In this document: in pieces, positions 1-5,711 of the stretch
Position numbering within the stretch: the first letter of the stretch is position 1
Layout: each line of letters opens with the position of its first letter
Assembly (NCBI GenBank): GCA_002382605.1
Contig: DFYG01000090.1
Span: 1-5,711, forward strand
Direction of reading: 5' to 3'
Length of the DNA stretch: 5,711 nt
DNA from: Synergistaceae bacterium UBA4088
Lineage (GTDB): Bacteria; Synergistota; Synergistia; Synergistales; Thermovirgaceae
The notes under the pieces: model-generated
Told to the model about the DNA's origin: nothing
The model's input: the letters and a program-made list of their open reading frames with translations, nothing else
Database searches by the model: none
Made by a program: the position numbers and the translations under genes

Positions 1-2
1 CG

Positions 3-22
3 GTGCGCCATGCCGGGCGCAC
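3..22. repeat. Second GC-rich hairpin at the window edge
   Basis: GTGCGCC (3-9) and GGCGCAC (16-22) form a perfect 7-base stem with a 6-base loop. It lies just past the main terminator. No T-tract follows on the plus strand, and the minus-strand flank is cut off by the window edge. It may be a back-up terminator or belong to the neighbouring locus; its role is not established. Confidence 0.45.
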
Positions 23-24
23 AT

Positions 25-65
25 AAAAACGACTGGGGCGCATCTTGATGCGCCCCAGCTTTTTT
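25..65 (-). terminator. Intrinsic (Rho-independent) terminator of the ATPase operon, probably bidirectional
   Basis: A perfect 12-base inverted repeat, CTGGGGCGCATC / GATGCGCCCCAG (33-44 and 47-58), has a 2-base centre, so the real loop is probably wider. On the minus strand the stem is followed by TCG and five T (29-25), which terminates the operon after D. On the plus strand it is followed by C and six T (60-65), so it could also stop a transcript arriving from the left. Confidence 0.9.
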
Positions 66-97
66 AAGTGATCAGTTCCCGGAAAAAATAGCGTTAC

Positions 98-117
98 CGG
101 ATCATTTTTTAGATCCG
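98..117. repeat. Weak inverted repeat between subunit D and the terminator
   Basis: CGGATC (98-103) and GATCCG (112-117) could pair around an 8-base loop rich in T (plus strand) or A (minus strand). It lies in the 3' untranslated region of the operon. The stem is short and the T-run is inside the loop, so it does not look like a terminator. No gene is seen between 66 and 128. Confidence 0.25.
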
Positions 118-128
118 CCCTGCGGTTT

Positions 129-755
129 TCAGTGGGACCGGACGATCTCCTTGATACGCATCAGGCGACTGAGATTGGCCCGCTCCTGCTCATCGAGTTT
201 CATGGTAATGTCTCTTATCGTCTCCTGGAACGACGGGATGAGCACGTGCTCCAGTGCGTTCACCCTGCGCCTTGTTCGCTCTATCTCAACCGCCATAAGT
301 CTGAGCGCTTTCTCCTCCCCGGCAAGTGAGATCAGATCAGGGAGCAGTCTGGCGAACTTTTCAAGGGCCACATCAAGATTTCCGGTCGTGGTTCCAAGAC
401 CATAGTTCAGGGAGGTTGCCCCCTGCTCCACTTCGAACACCGGGACAACAACGCTCATGATATTACGTTGGGACATCTTCAGAGATAGTCCCGAGCCGGT
501 TATCATAAGTGCCTGCTCAAGCATCGCCGGGAAGGTCTGCGCCCTTGCGAGAAGGAAACTTCTATAGCACTCCTCAAGCTCTTTCTCGATCATCTCCCGC
601 AGGTCTTTAAGTACCCGGGCCTTTTCAAGGAAGGCCTTGATAAGGGCATCCTGCTTGTCCTTAAGAAGTTTGTGTCCTCGCTTGGCTACTTTCAGGCGCA
701 CCTTGAGACGGGAAAGTTCCATTCGGTTCGGGTTAACATGCAGCTTTTTAGCCAT
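129..755 (-). CDS. atpD/ntpD: V/A-type ATPase subunit D (central rotor axle)
   Basis: Subunit D is the long antiparallel coiled coil that turns inside the A3B3 head, the counterpart of F-type gamma. With F it forms the shaft seated in C. It has 208 residues, the usual size (about 200-220). The N-terminal helix has the family signature VNPNRMELSRLKVRLKVAKR (7-26) and runs as a charged coiled coil to about residue 75. A central, less regular section (about 85-130, with SVVVPVFEVEQ and LNYGLGTTT) forms the protruding part. The C-terminal helix carries EIERTRRRVNALEHVLIP (157-174), the other diagnostic block, and ends in RLMRIKEIV. The start at 755 has a ribosome binding site 6 bases upstream and gives the expected MAKKLHVNPN N-terminus. 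D is the last gene of the operon in this window; the terminator follows about 65 bases past its stop. This is not F-type AtpD (beta). Confidence 0.96.
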   Translation of the reverse strand: MAKKLHVNPNRMELSRLKVRLKVAKRGHKLLKDKQDALIKAFLEKARVLKDLREMIEKELEECYRSFLLARAQTFPAMLEQALMITGSGLSLKMSQRNIMSVVVPVFEVEQGATSLNYGLGTTTGNLDVALEKFARLLPDLISLAGEEKALRLMAVEIERTRRRVNALEHVLIPSFQETIRDITMKLDEQERANLSRLMRIKEIVRSH

Positions 756-761
756 CGCCAG

Positions 762-769
762 CTCCCCTT
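762..769 (-). promoter_or_regulatory. Ribosome binding site of subunit D
   Basis: On the minus strand AAGGGGAG lies 6 bases before the ATG at 755, in the 53-base gap after B. The rest of the gap shows no clear hairpin or promoter, so D is presumably read on the same transcript. Confidence 0.7.
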
Positions 770-808
770 GCTGTGTTTCTCAAACCTGGATTTTGTTACT
801 TCCGGATA

Positions 809-2218
809 TCATTTTTGCTGCTCCTGCTGCTTATTGTCGGAAAGTTTTGGAAGAAGGTATTTTTCGACAAAGGCATCGCGGACACGCTTAAGTTCATTGA
901 CGGGAATGAGAGTGAGAAGTTCCCATCCCAACTCAAGCGTCTCCTCGATCGACCTGTTCTCGTATTCCCCTTGCCGTACATAGGAATCTTCGAAACGGTC
1001 TGAAAAATGCGCAAATGCCTTATCCTCTTCGGAAAGTGCTCCTTCACCGAGTATGGTTGCAAGCTCCTTCGCCTCTTTGCCCCTTGCGTAAGCCGCAAAG
1101 AGCTGATTCATAAGGTCGGCATGATCCTCCCTGGTCTTCCCTTTCCCTATCCCCTTGTCCTTCAGCCTCGAAAGTGACGGCATGACGTCAACAGGGGGAT
1201 AGATCCCTTTTCTGTGCAGGGTCCTGCTCAGAATGATCTGCCCTTCAGTTATGTATCCGGTGAGATCGGGGATGGGATGAGTTTTGTCGTCTTCCGGCAT
1301 CGTAAGGATCGGGAACTGGGTGATGGAACCCTTTTTGCCCTTGATCCGGCCAGCGCGCTCATACATGGTCGCAAGATCGGTATATAGATATCCCGGATAG
1401 CCCCTTCTTCCAGGGACTTCTTTTCTCGCCGAGGATATTTCCCTAAGAGCTTCACAATAATTGGTGAGGTCTGTCAATATTACCAAAACCTGATAATCCT
1501 TTTCAAAGGCGAGGTACTCGGCGCAGGTCAGAGCAAGACGCGGAGTCGTAATTCTTTCAATGGCCGGATCGTCCGCAAGATTGACGAACATTACCGTCCT
1601 TTCAATAGCACCGGTTCTACGGAAATCTTCCATAAAGAAAGAGGCTTCTTCAAAGGTTATTCCCATTGCCGCGAAAACAACGGCAAAATCCTCATGCCCA
1701 CCCAGGACTGTTGCCTGCCTCGCGACCTGTGCGGCAATACGGTTATGCGGCATGCCGCTTCCGGAGAATATCGGGAGTTTCTGGCCCCGCACCATGGAGT
1801 TCATTCCATCGATCGTTGAGATCCCGGTCTGGATGAATTCGGACGGATAGTCCCTTGAATAGGGGTTTATCGGGAAACCGTTAACGTCAAGATATTTTTC
1901 CGGTATTACCGGAGCCCCGTCATCTATTGGTTCTCCTCTTCCGTTGAAAATCCGGCCAAGGATGTCCTTGCAAACCGGTAGCGTAAGAACTTTTCCCATG
2001 AACCTGACCTTTGTGCTTTCGACGTCGATGCCGGTCGTCCCCTCAAAGACCTGGACAAGTGCCCTCTCCCTCGTTATTTCCAGGACTCGTCCCCTCCGGT
2101 GTTCACCATTGGCCAGCTCTATCTCGACAAGCTCGTCGTATCTTACGTTTTCTGTCTTCTCTACTAAAAGCAGAGGACCGGAAAGGTTTGAAATGGTCCT
2201 GTACTCCTTAGGCAACAT
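809..2218 (-). CDS. atpB/ntpB: V/A-type ATPase non-catalytic subunit B
   Basis: Subunit B alternates with A in the A3B3 hexamer. It does not hydrolyse ATP but completes the catalytic interface and binds the peripheral stalk E/G. It has 469 residues, normal for the family (about 455-480). The N-terminus [20 protein letters not shown] is the typical B start. Where A has a P-loop, B has the degenerate SGSGMPHN (152-159) with no Lys-Thr pair, as expected for a non-catalytic subunit. [17 protein letters not shown] (246-262) corresponds to the Walker B region. [20 protein letters not shown] (347-366) carries the arginine finger, Arg351, which reaches into the catalytic site of A. The C-terminal helical domain ends in a glutamine-rich tail (NKQQEQQK). 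The start is set by AAGGAGGG 7 bases upstream and overlaps A by 11 bases. D follows after 53 bases. This is not F-type AtpB (subunit a). Confidence 0.97.
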   Translation of the reverse strand: MLPKEYRTISNLSGPLLLVEKTENVRYDELVEIELANGEHRRGRVLEITRERALVQVFEGTTGIDVESTKVRFMGKVLTLPVCKDILGRIFNGRGEPIDDGAPVIPEKYLDVNGFPINPYSRDYPSEFIQTGISTIDGMNSMVRGQKLPIFSGSGMPHNRIAAQVARQATVLGGHEDFAVVFAAMGITFEEASFFMEDFRRTGAIERTVMFVNLADDPAIERITTPRLALTCAEYLAFEKDYQVLVILTDLTNYCEALREISSARKEVPGRRGYPGYLYTDLATMYERAGRIKGKKGSITQFPILTMPEDDKTHPIPDLTGYITEGQIILSRTLHRKGIYPPVDVMPSLSRLKDKGIGKGKTREDHADLMNQLFAAYARGKEAKELATILGEGALSEEDKAFAHFSDRFEDSYVRQGEYENRSIEETLELGWELLTLIPVNELKRVRDAFVEKYLLPKLSDNKQQEQQK

Positions 2219-3995
2219 CGTCCATCCCTCCTTCCGGCAAAAGTTCTTCGACCTCTTTCTTCATTTGCGGAAGCAGTGCATCGATCTTGTCCAGTTCCTT
2301 TTCATCCTCATACCTCATTCTGGATATCTGTTCCCGGACCGGCAAAGCAAAAAGGTCCTGGATCATCGTTCCCCTCTCAATGGCGTCCATGCACAGGTGG
2401 TGAAAGGAAACTATGTTTCTTAGCATCCTGAATTGTTTGTCCATTGATGCATATGTATCGATCTCGTGGAAGGCGTTCTGATGGAGGAAGTCTTCCCTGA
2501 GTGATTTAGCGGTCTCAAGGATCATTCTTTCCTGTCTTGAAAGAGCGTCGATCCCTACGAGCCGGACTATCTCGCGCAGTCTGTCCTCATCCTCAAGAAG
2601 GGACATGGCTTCTGTCCTGAGGACGCTCCATTCCCCGTCATACAGGTTATCCCAATACTCTCCAAGCTTCTCGGCATAAAGAGAGTAGCTCAGAAGCCAG
2701 TTGATCGCCGGGAAGTGCCTCTGATAAGCGAGATTGGCATCAAGGCCCCAGAAGACTTTGGTCACGCGCAGGGTGTTCTGGCTGACGGGCTCCGAAAGGT
2801 CACCACCGGGAGGGGAAACCGCACCGATTGCGGTGATAGATCCTTCGCGTTTGTCCGATCCCAGACATATGGCCCTACCTGCCCTTTCATAGAAACTTGC
2901 CAGCCTGGTCCCCAGATATGCCGGGTATCCCTCTTCGCCTGGCATCTCTTCGAGCCTTCCCGAGATCTCCCTGAGAGCCTCTGCCCAGCGGCTTGTAGAA
3001 TCGGCCATAAGGGCAACGGAGTAACCCATGTCACGGTAATACTCAGCGATGGTTATTCCGGTATAGATACTTGCTTCTCTTGCAGCAACAGGCATATTCG
3101 AGGTGTTGGCGATAAGTACCGTCCTTTTCATCAGTGGATGCCCGGATTTAGGGTCGACGAGTTCCGGAAATTCGAGAAGGACGTCGGTCATCTCGTTGCC
3201 TCTCTCTCCACAGCCTACGTAGACCACTATCTCCGCGTCAGCCCACTTTGCGAGCTGATGCTGAATAACAGTCTTCCCGGACCCGAAAGGTCCAGGTACA
3301 CACGCAGCTCCTCCTCTTGTCAGGGGGAAGAACGTGTCGACAACGCGCTGGCCGGTGGTCAGGGGGACATTGGGTGCAAGGCGGCGAAAGACCGGGCGGG
3401 GAGTTCTGACAGGCCACTTCTGAAGCATCGTGACCTTTGAATCGCCATCCGGACCTGAAATTACCGCAACGGTCTCCTCGACTGAAAAAGACCCTTTCTC
3501 TATCTTTTTGATCTTTCCACTGACACCGTACGGAACAGAGATGGCGTGTCTGACAATTACAGTCTCCTGAACAAAACCTAGGATGTCTCCTTCTGTGACC
3601 TCGAAACCCTCATCAACGGATGGCTCAAAATCCCACTTTTTTTTGCGGTCGATGGCTGGAACGTTGATGCCTCTTGTGATGTAGGGACTTTCCGCTGCCT
3701 TTTCAATAAGGTTAAGTGGGCGCTGAACACCATCGTAGAATTGTTCGATAAGTCCCGGACCAAGTTCAACGCTCAAGGGAGCGCCTGTGCTTTCAACCGG
3801 CTCACCCGGTTTGAGACCGGAGGTCTCTTCGTAGACCTGTATCGAGGCCGTGGCTTCCTTAAGTTCTATGATCTCTCCGACAAGCCCGAGATCACCAACC
3901 CGAACCACGTCGTACATCCCCGCACCGCTCATTCCGTCCGCAACGACGAGAGGCCCGGAAATTTTTGCTATGGTACCAACAATTTTTTCTTTCAT
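2208..3995 (-). CDS. atpA/ntpA: V/A-type ATPase catalytic subunit A
   Basis: Catalytic subunit of the A3B3 head; each A binds and hydrolyses (or makes) ATP at its interface with B. From the ATG at 3995 it has 595 residues, typical of the family (about 580-600). The N-terminal beta barrel (about 1-75, [16 protein letters not shown]) is followed by the inserted bulge domain special to A subunits (about 110-200, starting near [17 protein letters not shown]). The nucleotide-binding core holds the P-loop GPFGSGKT (235-242, Lys241/Thr242), GERGNE with catalytic-type Glu264 and Arg265, the Walker B-like segment [10 protein letters not shown] (Asp332), and SPPGGD (394-399). The C-terminal helical domain follows. 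All catalytic residues are present, so the enzyme looks functional. The P-loop carries Ser239 where eukaryotic V-ATPase A has a redox-sensitive Cys. The frame extends to a GTG at 4022 (604 residues), but [15 protein letters not shown] is the family-like N-terminus and the ribosome binding site lies downstream of that GTG. The 3' end overlaps B by 11 bases. Confidence 0.96.
   Translation of the reverse strand: MKEKIVGTIAKISGPLVVADGMSGAGMYDVVRVGDLGLVGEIIELKEATASIQVYEETSGLKPGEPVESTGAPLSVELGPGLIEQFYDGVQRPLNLIEKAAESPYITRGINVPAIDRKKKWDFEPSVDEGFEVTEGDILGFVQETVIVRHAISVPYGVSGKIKKIEKGSFSVEETVAVISGPDGDSKVTMLQKWPVRTPRPVFRRLAPNVPLTTGQRVVDTFFPLTRGGAACVPGPFGSGKTVIQHQLAKWADAEIVVYVGCGERGNEMTDVLLEFPELVDPKSGHPLMKRTVLIANTSNMPVAAREASIYTGITIAEYYRDMGYSVALMADSTSRWAEALREISGRLEEMPGEEGYPAYLGTRLASFYERAGRAICLGSDKREGSITAIGAVSPPGGDLSEPVSQNTLRVTKVFWGLDANLAYQRHFPAINWLLSYSLYAEKLGEYWDNLYDGEWSVLRTEAMSLLEDEDRLREIVRLVGIDALSRQERMILETAKSLREDFLHQNAFHEIDTYASMDKQFRMLRNIVSFHHLCMDAIERGTMIQDLFALPVREQISRMRYEDEKELDKIDALLPQMKKEVEELLPEGGMDDVA
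2226..2233 (-). promoter_or_regulatory. Ribosome binding site of subunit B inside the end of A
   Basis: On the minus strand AAGGAGGG lies 7 bases before the B start codon and is embedded in the last codons of A. With the 11-base gene overlap this suggests coupled translation, fitting the 1:1 need for A and B in the head. Confidence 0.8.
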
Positions 3996-4007
3996 ACCCA
4001 ATAATAT

Positions 4008-4014
4008 CCCCTCC
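4008..4014 (-). promoter_or_regulatory. Ribosome binding site of subunit A; bears on the start choice
   Basis: On the minus strand GGAGGGG stands 12 bases before the ATG at 3995 and 6 bases before an in-frame TTG at 4001. It lies inside the coding frame that would begin at the GTG at 4022, so it argues against that upstream start. Confidence 0.7.
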
Positions 4015-4040
4015 GCATACACTCGTATCTTTCGGTAAGG

Positions 4041-4370
4041 TTATTTAACGGCAAAAATATCCATGCCGACTGCTCTTTCAACGCTGTTCCGGATGTTTCT
4101 GATACCGATCCCTGTCGAGCCCCTTATGCCTGGAATTGGAATTATGCTGATCCGGTAGTTCTCATTTATCTCTTCCACGATATCGATATTGTCCACATAA
4201 AAAGTATCGACCAGAAATACTACAGCGTACTGCTCTTTTGCCAGTCGGATAAGCAGATCCCTGAGTCCGCCTTCGGGAGTAAAAGGAGTTACTCCGACAG
4301 CCTGAAATGGAAGAACGCTCTCAAAATCACCTACAGCCGCCATAAGAAGTTTTGAGATCTTATCAGACAT
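4041..4370 (-). CDS. atpF/ntpG: V/A-type ATPase subunit F (central rotor shaft)
   Basis: Subunit F is a small Rossmann-like protein that binds the side of D in the rotor shaft and affects ATPase activity. It has 109 residues, a normal length for the family (about 100-110). Visible features are the N-terminal AVGDFESVLPFQAVGV strand-helix segment (11-27), the hydrophobic strand YAVVFLVDTFY (48-58), and the conserved PGIRGSTGIGIRNIRNSVER segment (80-99), which is the family's IP...GS.GIG hallmark. The protein ends in ERAVGMDIFAVK. The start overlaps the C stop by 8 bases and has a GAGGAGG site about 10 bases upstream. The next gene, A, follows after about 45 bases. This is the Enterococcus NtpG and the Thermus F subunit. 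It is not F-type AtpF (subunit b). Confidence 0.93.
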   Translation of the reverse strand: MSDKISKLLMAAVGDFESVLPFQAVGVTPFTPEGGLRDLLIRLAKEQYAVVFLVDTFYVDNIDIVEEINENYRISIIPIPGIRGSTGIGIRNIRNSVERAVGMDIFAVK

Positions 4371-5373
4371 TTCTGAGCAACCTCCTCAGGACACTTTTTT
4401 CAGCCCCGTTTCCGATCCCTACAAGCAGGATGCGGACATTTTTGGCCTCGATCTCTTTTTTCCAAAGGAAGAAAAGGACATTTTCCGGAGCAAATGAGCT
4501 GTACCGGAACTTTTCCAGGACTCCGGTAAGAAAATCATCAAGCGATCTTTCGAGCTCTGCCAGGAGTGAATCAAGATCGCCGTGTTCCTGGGCGCCGGAA
4601 AGAGCTTTGGCGACATCTGCAAAAGCAAGAAGACGCTCCCATCCCTCAAATGGTTCACTGATGAGTGAGATTATTCTGTCACGAGATACAAAACCGCCGT
4701 TGTGGAAGAAAGGAGCGGCCAGTGCAGAGTCATAGCCCATCCTTTTCAACCTCGCAAGGTTCCTGAGATTTTCCGCATCTATACGGTATTTCACGAAACG
4801 GCTTGCTTCCTCAAAACCGATCTCCCCGGATATGAGAACTTGAAGCGAGAAAAGTTTTTCGTCGAGGACCCTTTCGACCTGAAGGATATCATTGGTTTGT
4901 TCCCAGAGCATCAGACATTCAGGCACTGTCCTGTGGAAACCAAATGGCATCAGGCGGTAATCTTCGCTCTCGATCGCCATGACAAGGTCATCTGTCGGTA
5001 TGTTGCCGAGAGATGTAAGAAGATCCATCCTCCTGGTGCCGCCTCTTTTCTGGTTGAACAGGCCTTTCAGAAGAACCTTGATGTTGTGGATGTCATACGG
5101 AAGCCTGCACAGTTGATACAAGCCAGGATCCGGGACGAATCTTTCCATCTCTGTAAATACAAATTTCATTTCAGATTCGATCGCCGCCTCGAACTTGTCT
5201 TCACCCTGCTGCTCCAGTATCCATTTCCCGTAAGCCGTTTCGGAAAGAACTCTCATCGCGGCTGCCAGATCCTCACTGTCTAAAAGGCGCTGGAGGGTTC
5301 CCTGATCGATGAGGCGGTTTTCCATAGCTCTGAGCCTGGATACCGCGTATCCGTAATCAATAGAACGGGTCAT
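4363..5373 (-). CDS. atpC/ntpC: V/A-type ATPase subunit C (central-shaft socket, homologue of eukaryotic d)
   Basis: Subunit C is the funnel-shaped socket that joins the D-F rotor shaft to the membrane K ring. It carries torque and has no catalytic site. The protein has 336 residues, close to the usual 320-350. The family has three related helical repeats, each with a D/E..N+..L-type helix. Here I see YDIHNIKVLLKG (93-104), RIDAENLRNLARL (197-209) and EIEAKNVRILLVG (307-319), in the expected order. The N-terminus (DYGYAVSRLRAMENRLI) also matches the family's start, which supports the ATG at 5373 with GGGAGG 7 bases upstream. There is no signal peptide or membrane segment; it should be a cytoplasmic peripheral protein. 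It follows E by 15 bases and overlaps F by 8 bases (ATGTCTGA), a sign of translational coupling. I see nothing truncated or odd in it. In the Enterococcus naming this is NtpC; in Thermus it is subunit C. Confidence 0.95.
   Translation of the reverse strand: MTRSIDYGYAVSRLRAMENRLIDQGTLQRLLDSEDLAAAMRVLSETAYGKWILEQQGEDKFEAAIESEMKFVFTEMERFVPDPGLYQLCRLPYDIHNIKVLLKGLFNQKRGGTRRMDLLTSLGNIPTDDLVMAIESEDYRLMPFGFHRTVPECLMLWEQTNDILQVERVLDEKLFSLQVLISGEIGFEEASRFVKYRIDAENLRNLARLKRMGYDSALAAPFFHNGGFVSRDRIISLISEPFEGWERLLAFADVAKALSGAQEHGDLDSLLAELERSLDDFLTGVLEKFRYSSFAPENVLFFLWKKEIEAKNVRILLVGIGNGAEKSVLRRLLRNV
4373..4389 (-). promoter_or_regulatory. Ribosome binding site of subunit F, within a small inverted repeat
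   Basis: On the minus strand GAGGAGG lies about 10 bases before the ATG of F, inside the last codons of C. It is flanked by a perfect 5-base inverted repeat (CTGAG, 7-base loop, CTCAG), so most of the Shine-Dalgarno sequence would lie in the loop. The ribosome binding site itself is clear. The hairpin is short and may be chance. Confidence 0.6.
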
Positions 5374-5380
5374 ACCCGAA

Positions 5381-5386
5381 CCTCCC
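5381..5386 (-). promoter_or_regulatory. Ribosome binding site of subunit C
   Basis: On the minus strand GGGAGG lies 7 bases before the ATG at 5373. It sits in the 15-base gap after the E stop codon, so ribosomes finishing E are close to the C start. Confidence 0.75.
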
Positions 5387-5388
5387 GG

Positions 5389-5711
5389 TCAGTTCGGAAA
5401 AAGACGGTTGACAACCTCGGCCTCCAGGTCTTCCCGGATCCAGCGGAGAAGGACCTCCCAGGTGCAGTTGGTGTAGATATCCCCTCTCCGGACTGAAAAT
5501 CCCCCGGAAGCAGGGATCCTTTCACGAGAAAGCGTCAGCTCTGTCTTTTCCTTTTTGTTGAACTCATCGATCCATTTCTGGTCGAGGAACTTCTCATTCT
5601 TTCCCACATAAACGATCTCATCACCCGAAACGATCGACTGCTTGAGGAGGGCGCTCATGAACGGTAGATATTTTTCGGGTGGAGTGTCAGAAAGAAGACC
5701 TAAAGCCTCAG
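5389..5711 (-). CDS. atpE/ntpE: V/A-type ATPase subunit E, C-terminal part (5' end off window)
   Basis: Peripheral-stalk subunit E of the V/A-type ATPase. In this family it pairs with G/H in a coiled-coil stator that holds the A3B3 head against rotation, and its C-terminal globular domain contacts B. The frame stays open to the right edge, giving 106 residues before a TGA stop. E proteins are usually about 190-210 residues, so roughly the C-terminal half is present. Visible features are the LLKQSIVSGDEIVYVG stretch (residues 22-36 or so of the fragment), then GGFSVRRGDIYTNCTW (69-84), matching the family's conserved GGF...GDI..N.TFE pattern, and an acidic REDLEAEVVNRLF end. The ATG at 5658 is internal: codons continue upstream of it without a stop and no ribosome binding site precedes it. 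The helical N-terminal half lies outside the window. Identification rests on motif and on position just before C. 'ntpE/atpE' is the V-type name, not the F-type c subunit. Confidence 0.9.
   Translation of the reverse strand, partial: EALGLLSDTPPEKYLPFMSALLKQSIVSGDEIVYVGKNEKFLDQKWIDEFNKKEKTELTLSRERIPASGGFSVRRGDIYTNCTWEVLLRWIREDLEAEVVNRLFPN

Noticed and set aside
69..116. Three closely spaced GATC sites (TGATCA, GGATCA, AGATCC) after the D stop
   Set aside because: GATC is short and expected by chance at this density in a small region; there is no regular spacing or longer shared repeat to suggest a protein-binding or methylation cluster.
756..808. Possible internal promoter in the B-D gap
   Set aside because: I could not find a convincing -35/-10 pair in the 53 bases. 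Only the ribosome binding site of D is clear.
796..1098. A 100-codon minus-strand frame overlapping the 3' end of B
   Set aside because: It overlaps B in another frame, and B is certain from its motifs. The Arg/Ser-rich translation looks like an out-of-frame reading.
1944..2423. A 159-codon plus-strand open frame spanning the A/B junction
   Set aside because: It runs antisense across two well-identified genes; its sequence is low in recognisable structure and rich in Ser and Leu, as expected of a reverse-strand shadow.
2715..3440. A 241-codon open frame on the plus strand, antisense to subunit A
   Set aside because: It lies wholly opposite the strongly conserved nucleotide-binding core of A. 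Its translation is Cys-, Pro- and Arg-rich with no recognisable domain. I see no separate ribosome binding site or context for it, so it is best explained as a shadow of the A codon pattern.
4702..5283. A 193-codon open frame on the plus strand, antisense to subunit C
   Set aside because: It is fully opposite the clearly identified C gene, its translation resembles no family I know, and it has no support from gene context.

Overview
The window holds most of one bacterial operon for a rotary V/A-type ATPase (also called A-type or bacterial V-type ATPase/synthase). All genes read on the minus strand. In transcription order, from the right edge to the left, they are subunit E (3' part only), C, F, A, B and D. 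An intrinsic terminator follows D. Every subunit was recognised from family motifs. Besides the truncated E, I see no frameshifts, insertions or mobile elements.

Layout: E ends at 5389. C (5373-4363) follows after 15 bases. C and F (4370-4041) overlap by 8 bases. A follows F after about 45 bases (probable start 3995, ends 2208). A and B (2218-809) overlap by 11 bases. D (755-129) follows B after a 53-base gap. The last 128 bases hold a strong GC-rich hairpin with T-tracts on both sides (25-65). A second hairpin lies at the extreme left edge (3-22), and a weak one lies between D and the terminator (98-117). The tight spacing and overlaps, with a Shine-Dalgarno sequence before each start, indicate one polycistronic mRNA with translational coupling at C/F and A/B. 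No promoter was identified; the operon promoter should lie upstream of E, off the right edge.

How the genes work together: A and B form the A3B3 catalytic head, A being catalytic and B non-catalytic but supplying the arginine finger. D and F form the central rotor shaft, and C couples the shaft to the membrane ring. E is part of the peripheral stator stalks. The membrane subunits (I/a and K/c) and the second stalk subunit (G/H) are not in the window and are expected upstream of E. The coupling ion (H+ or Na+) is set by the K ring and cannot be read here.

Organism: the order E-C-F-A-B-D is that of Thermus, Enterococcus and other Firmicutes, and Synergistota operons. The strong GGAGG-type ribosome binding sites, roughly 50% GC and intrinsic terminator suggest a bacterium. 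Synergistota or an anaerobic Firmicute is my best guess, but this is impression and not proof. The window looks like a conserved housekeeping locus, and I found no convincing undescribed system in it.
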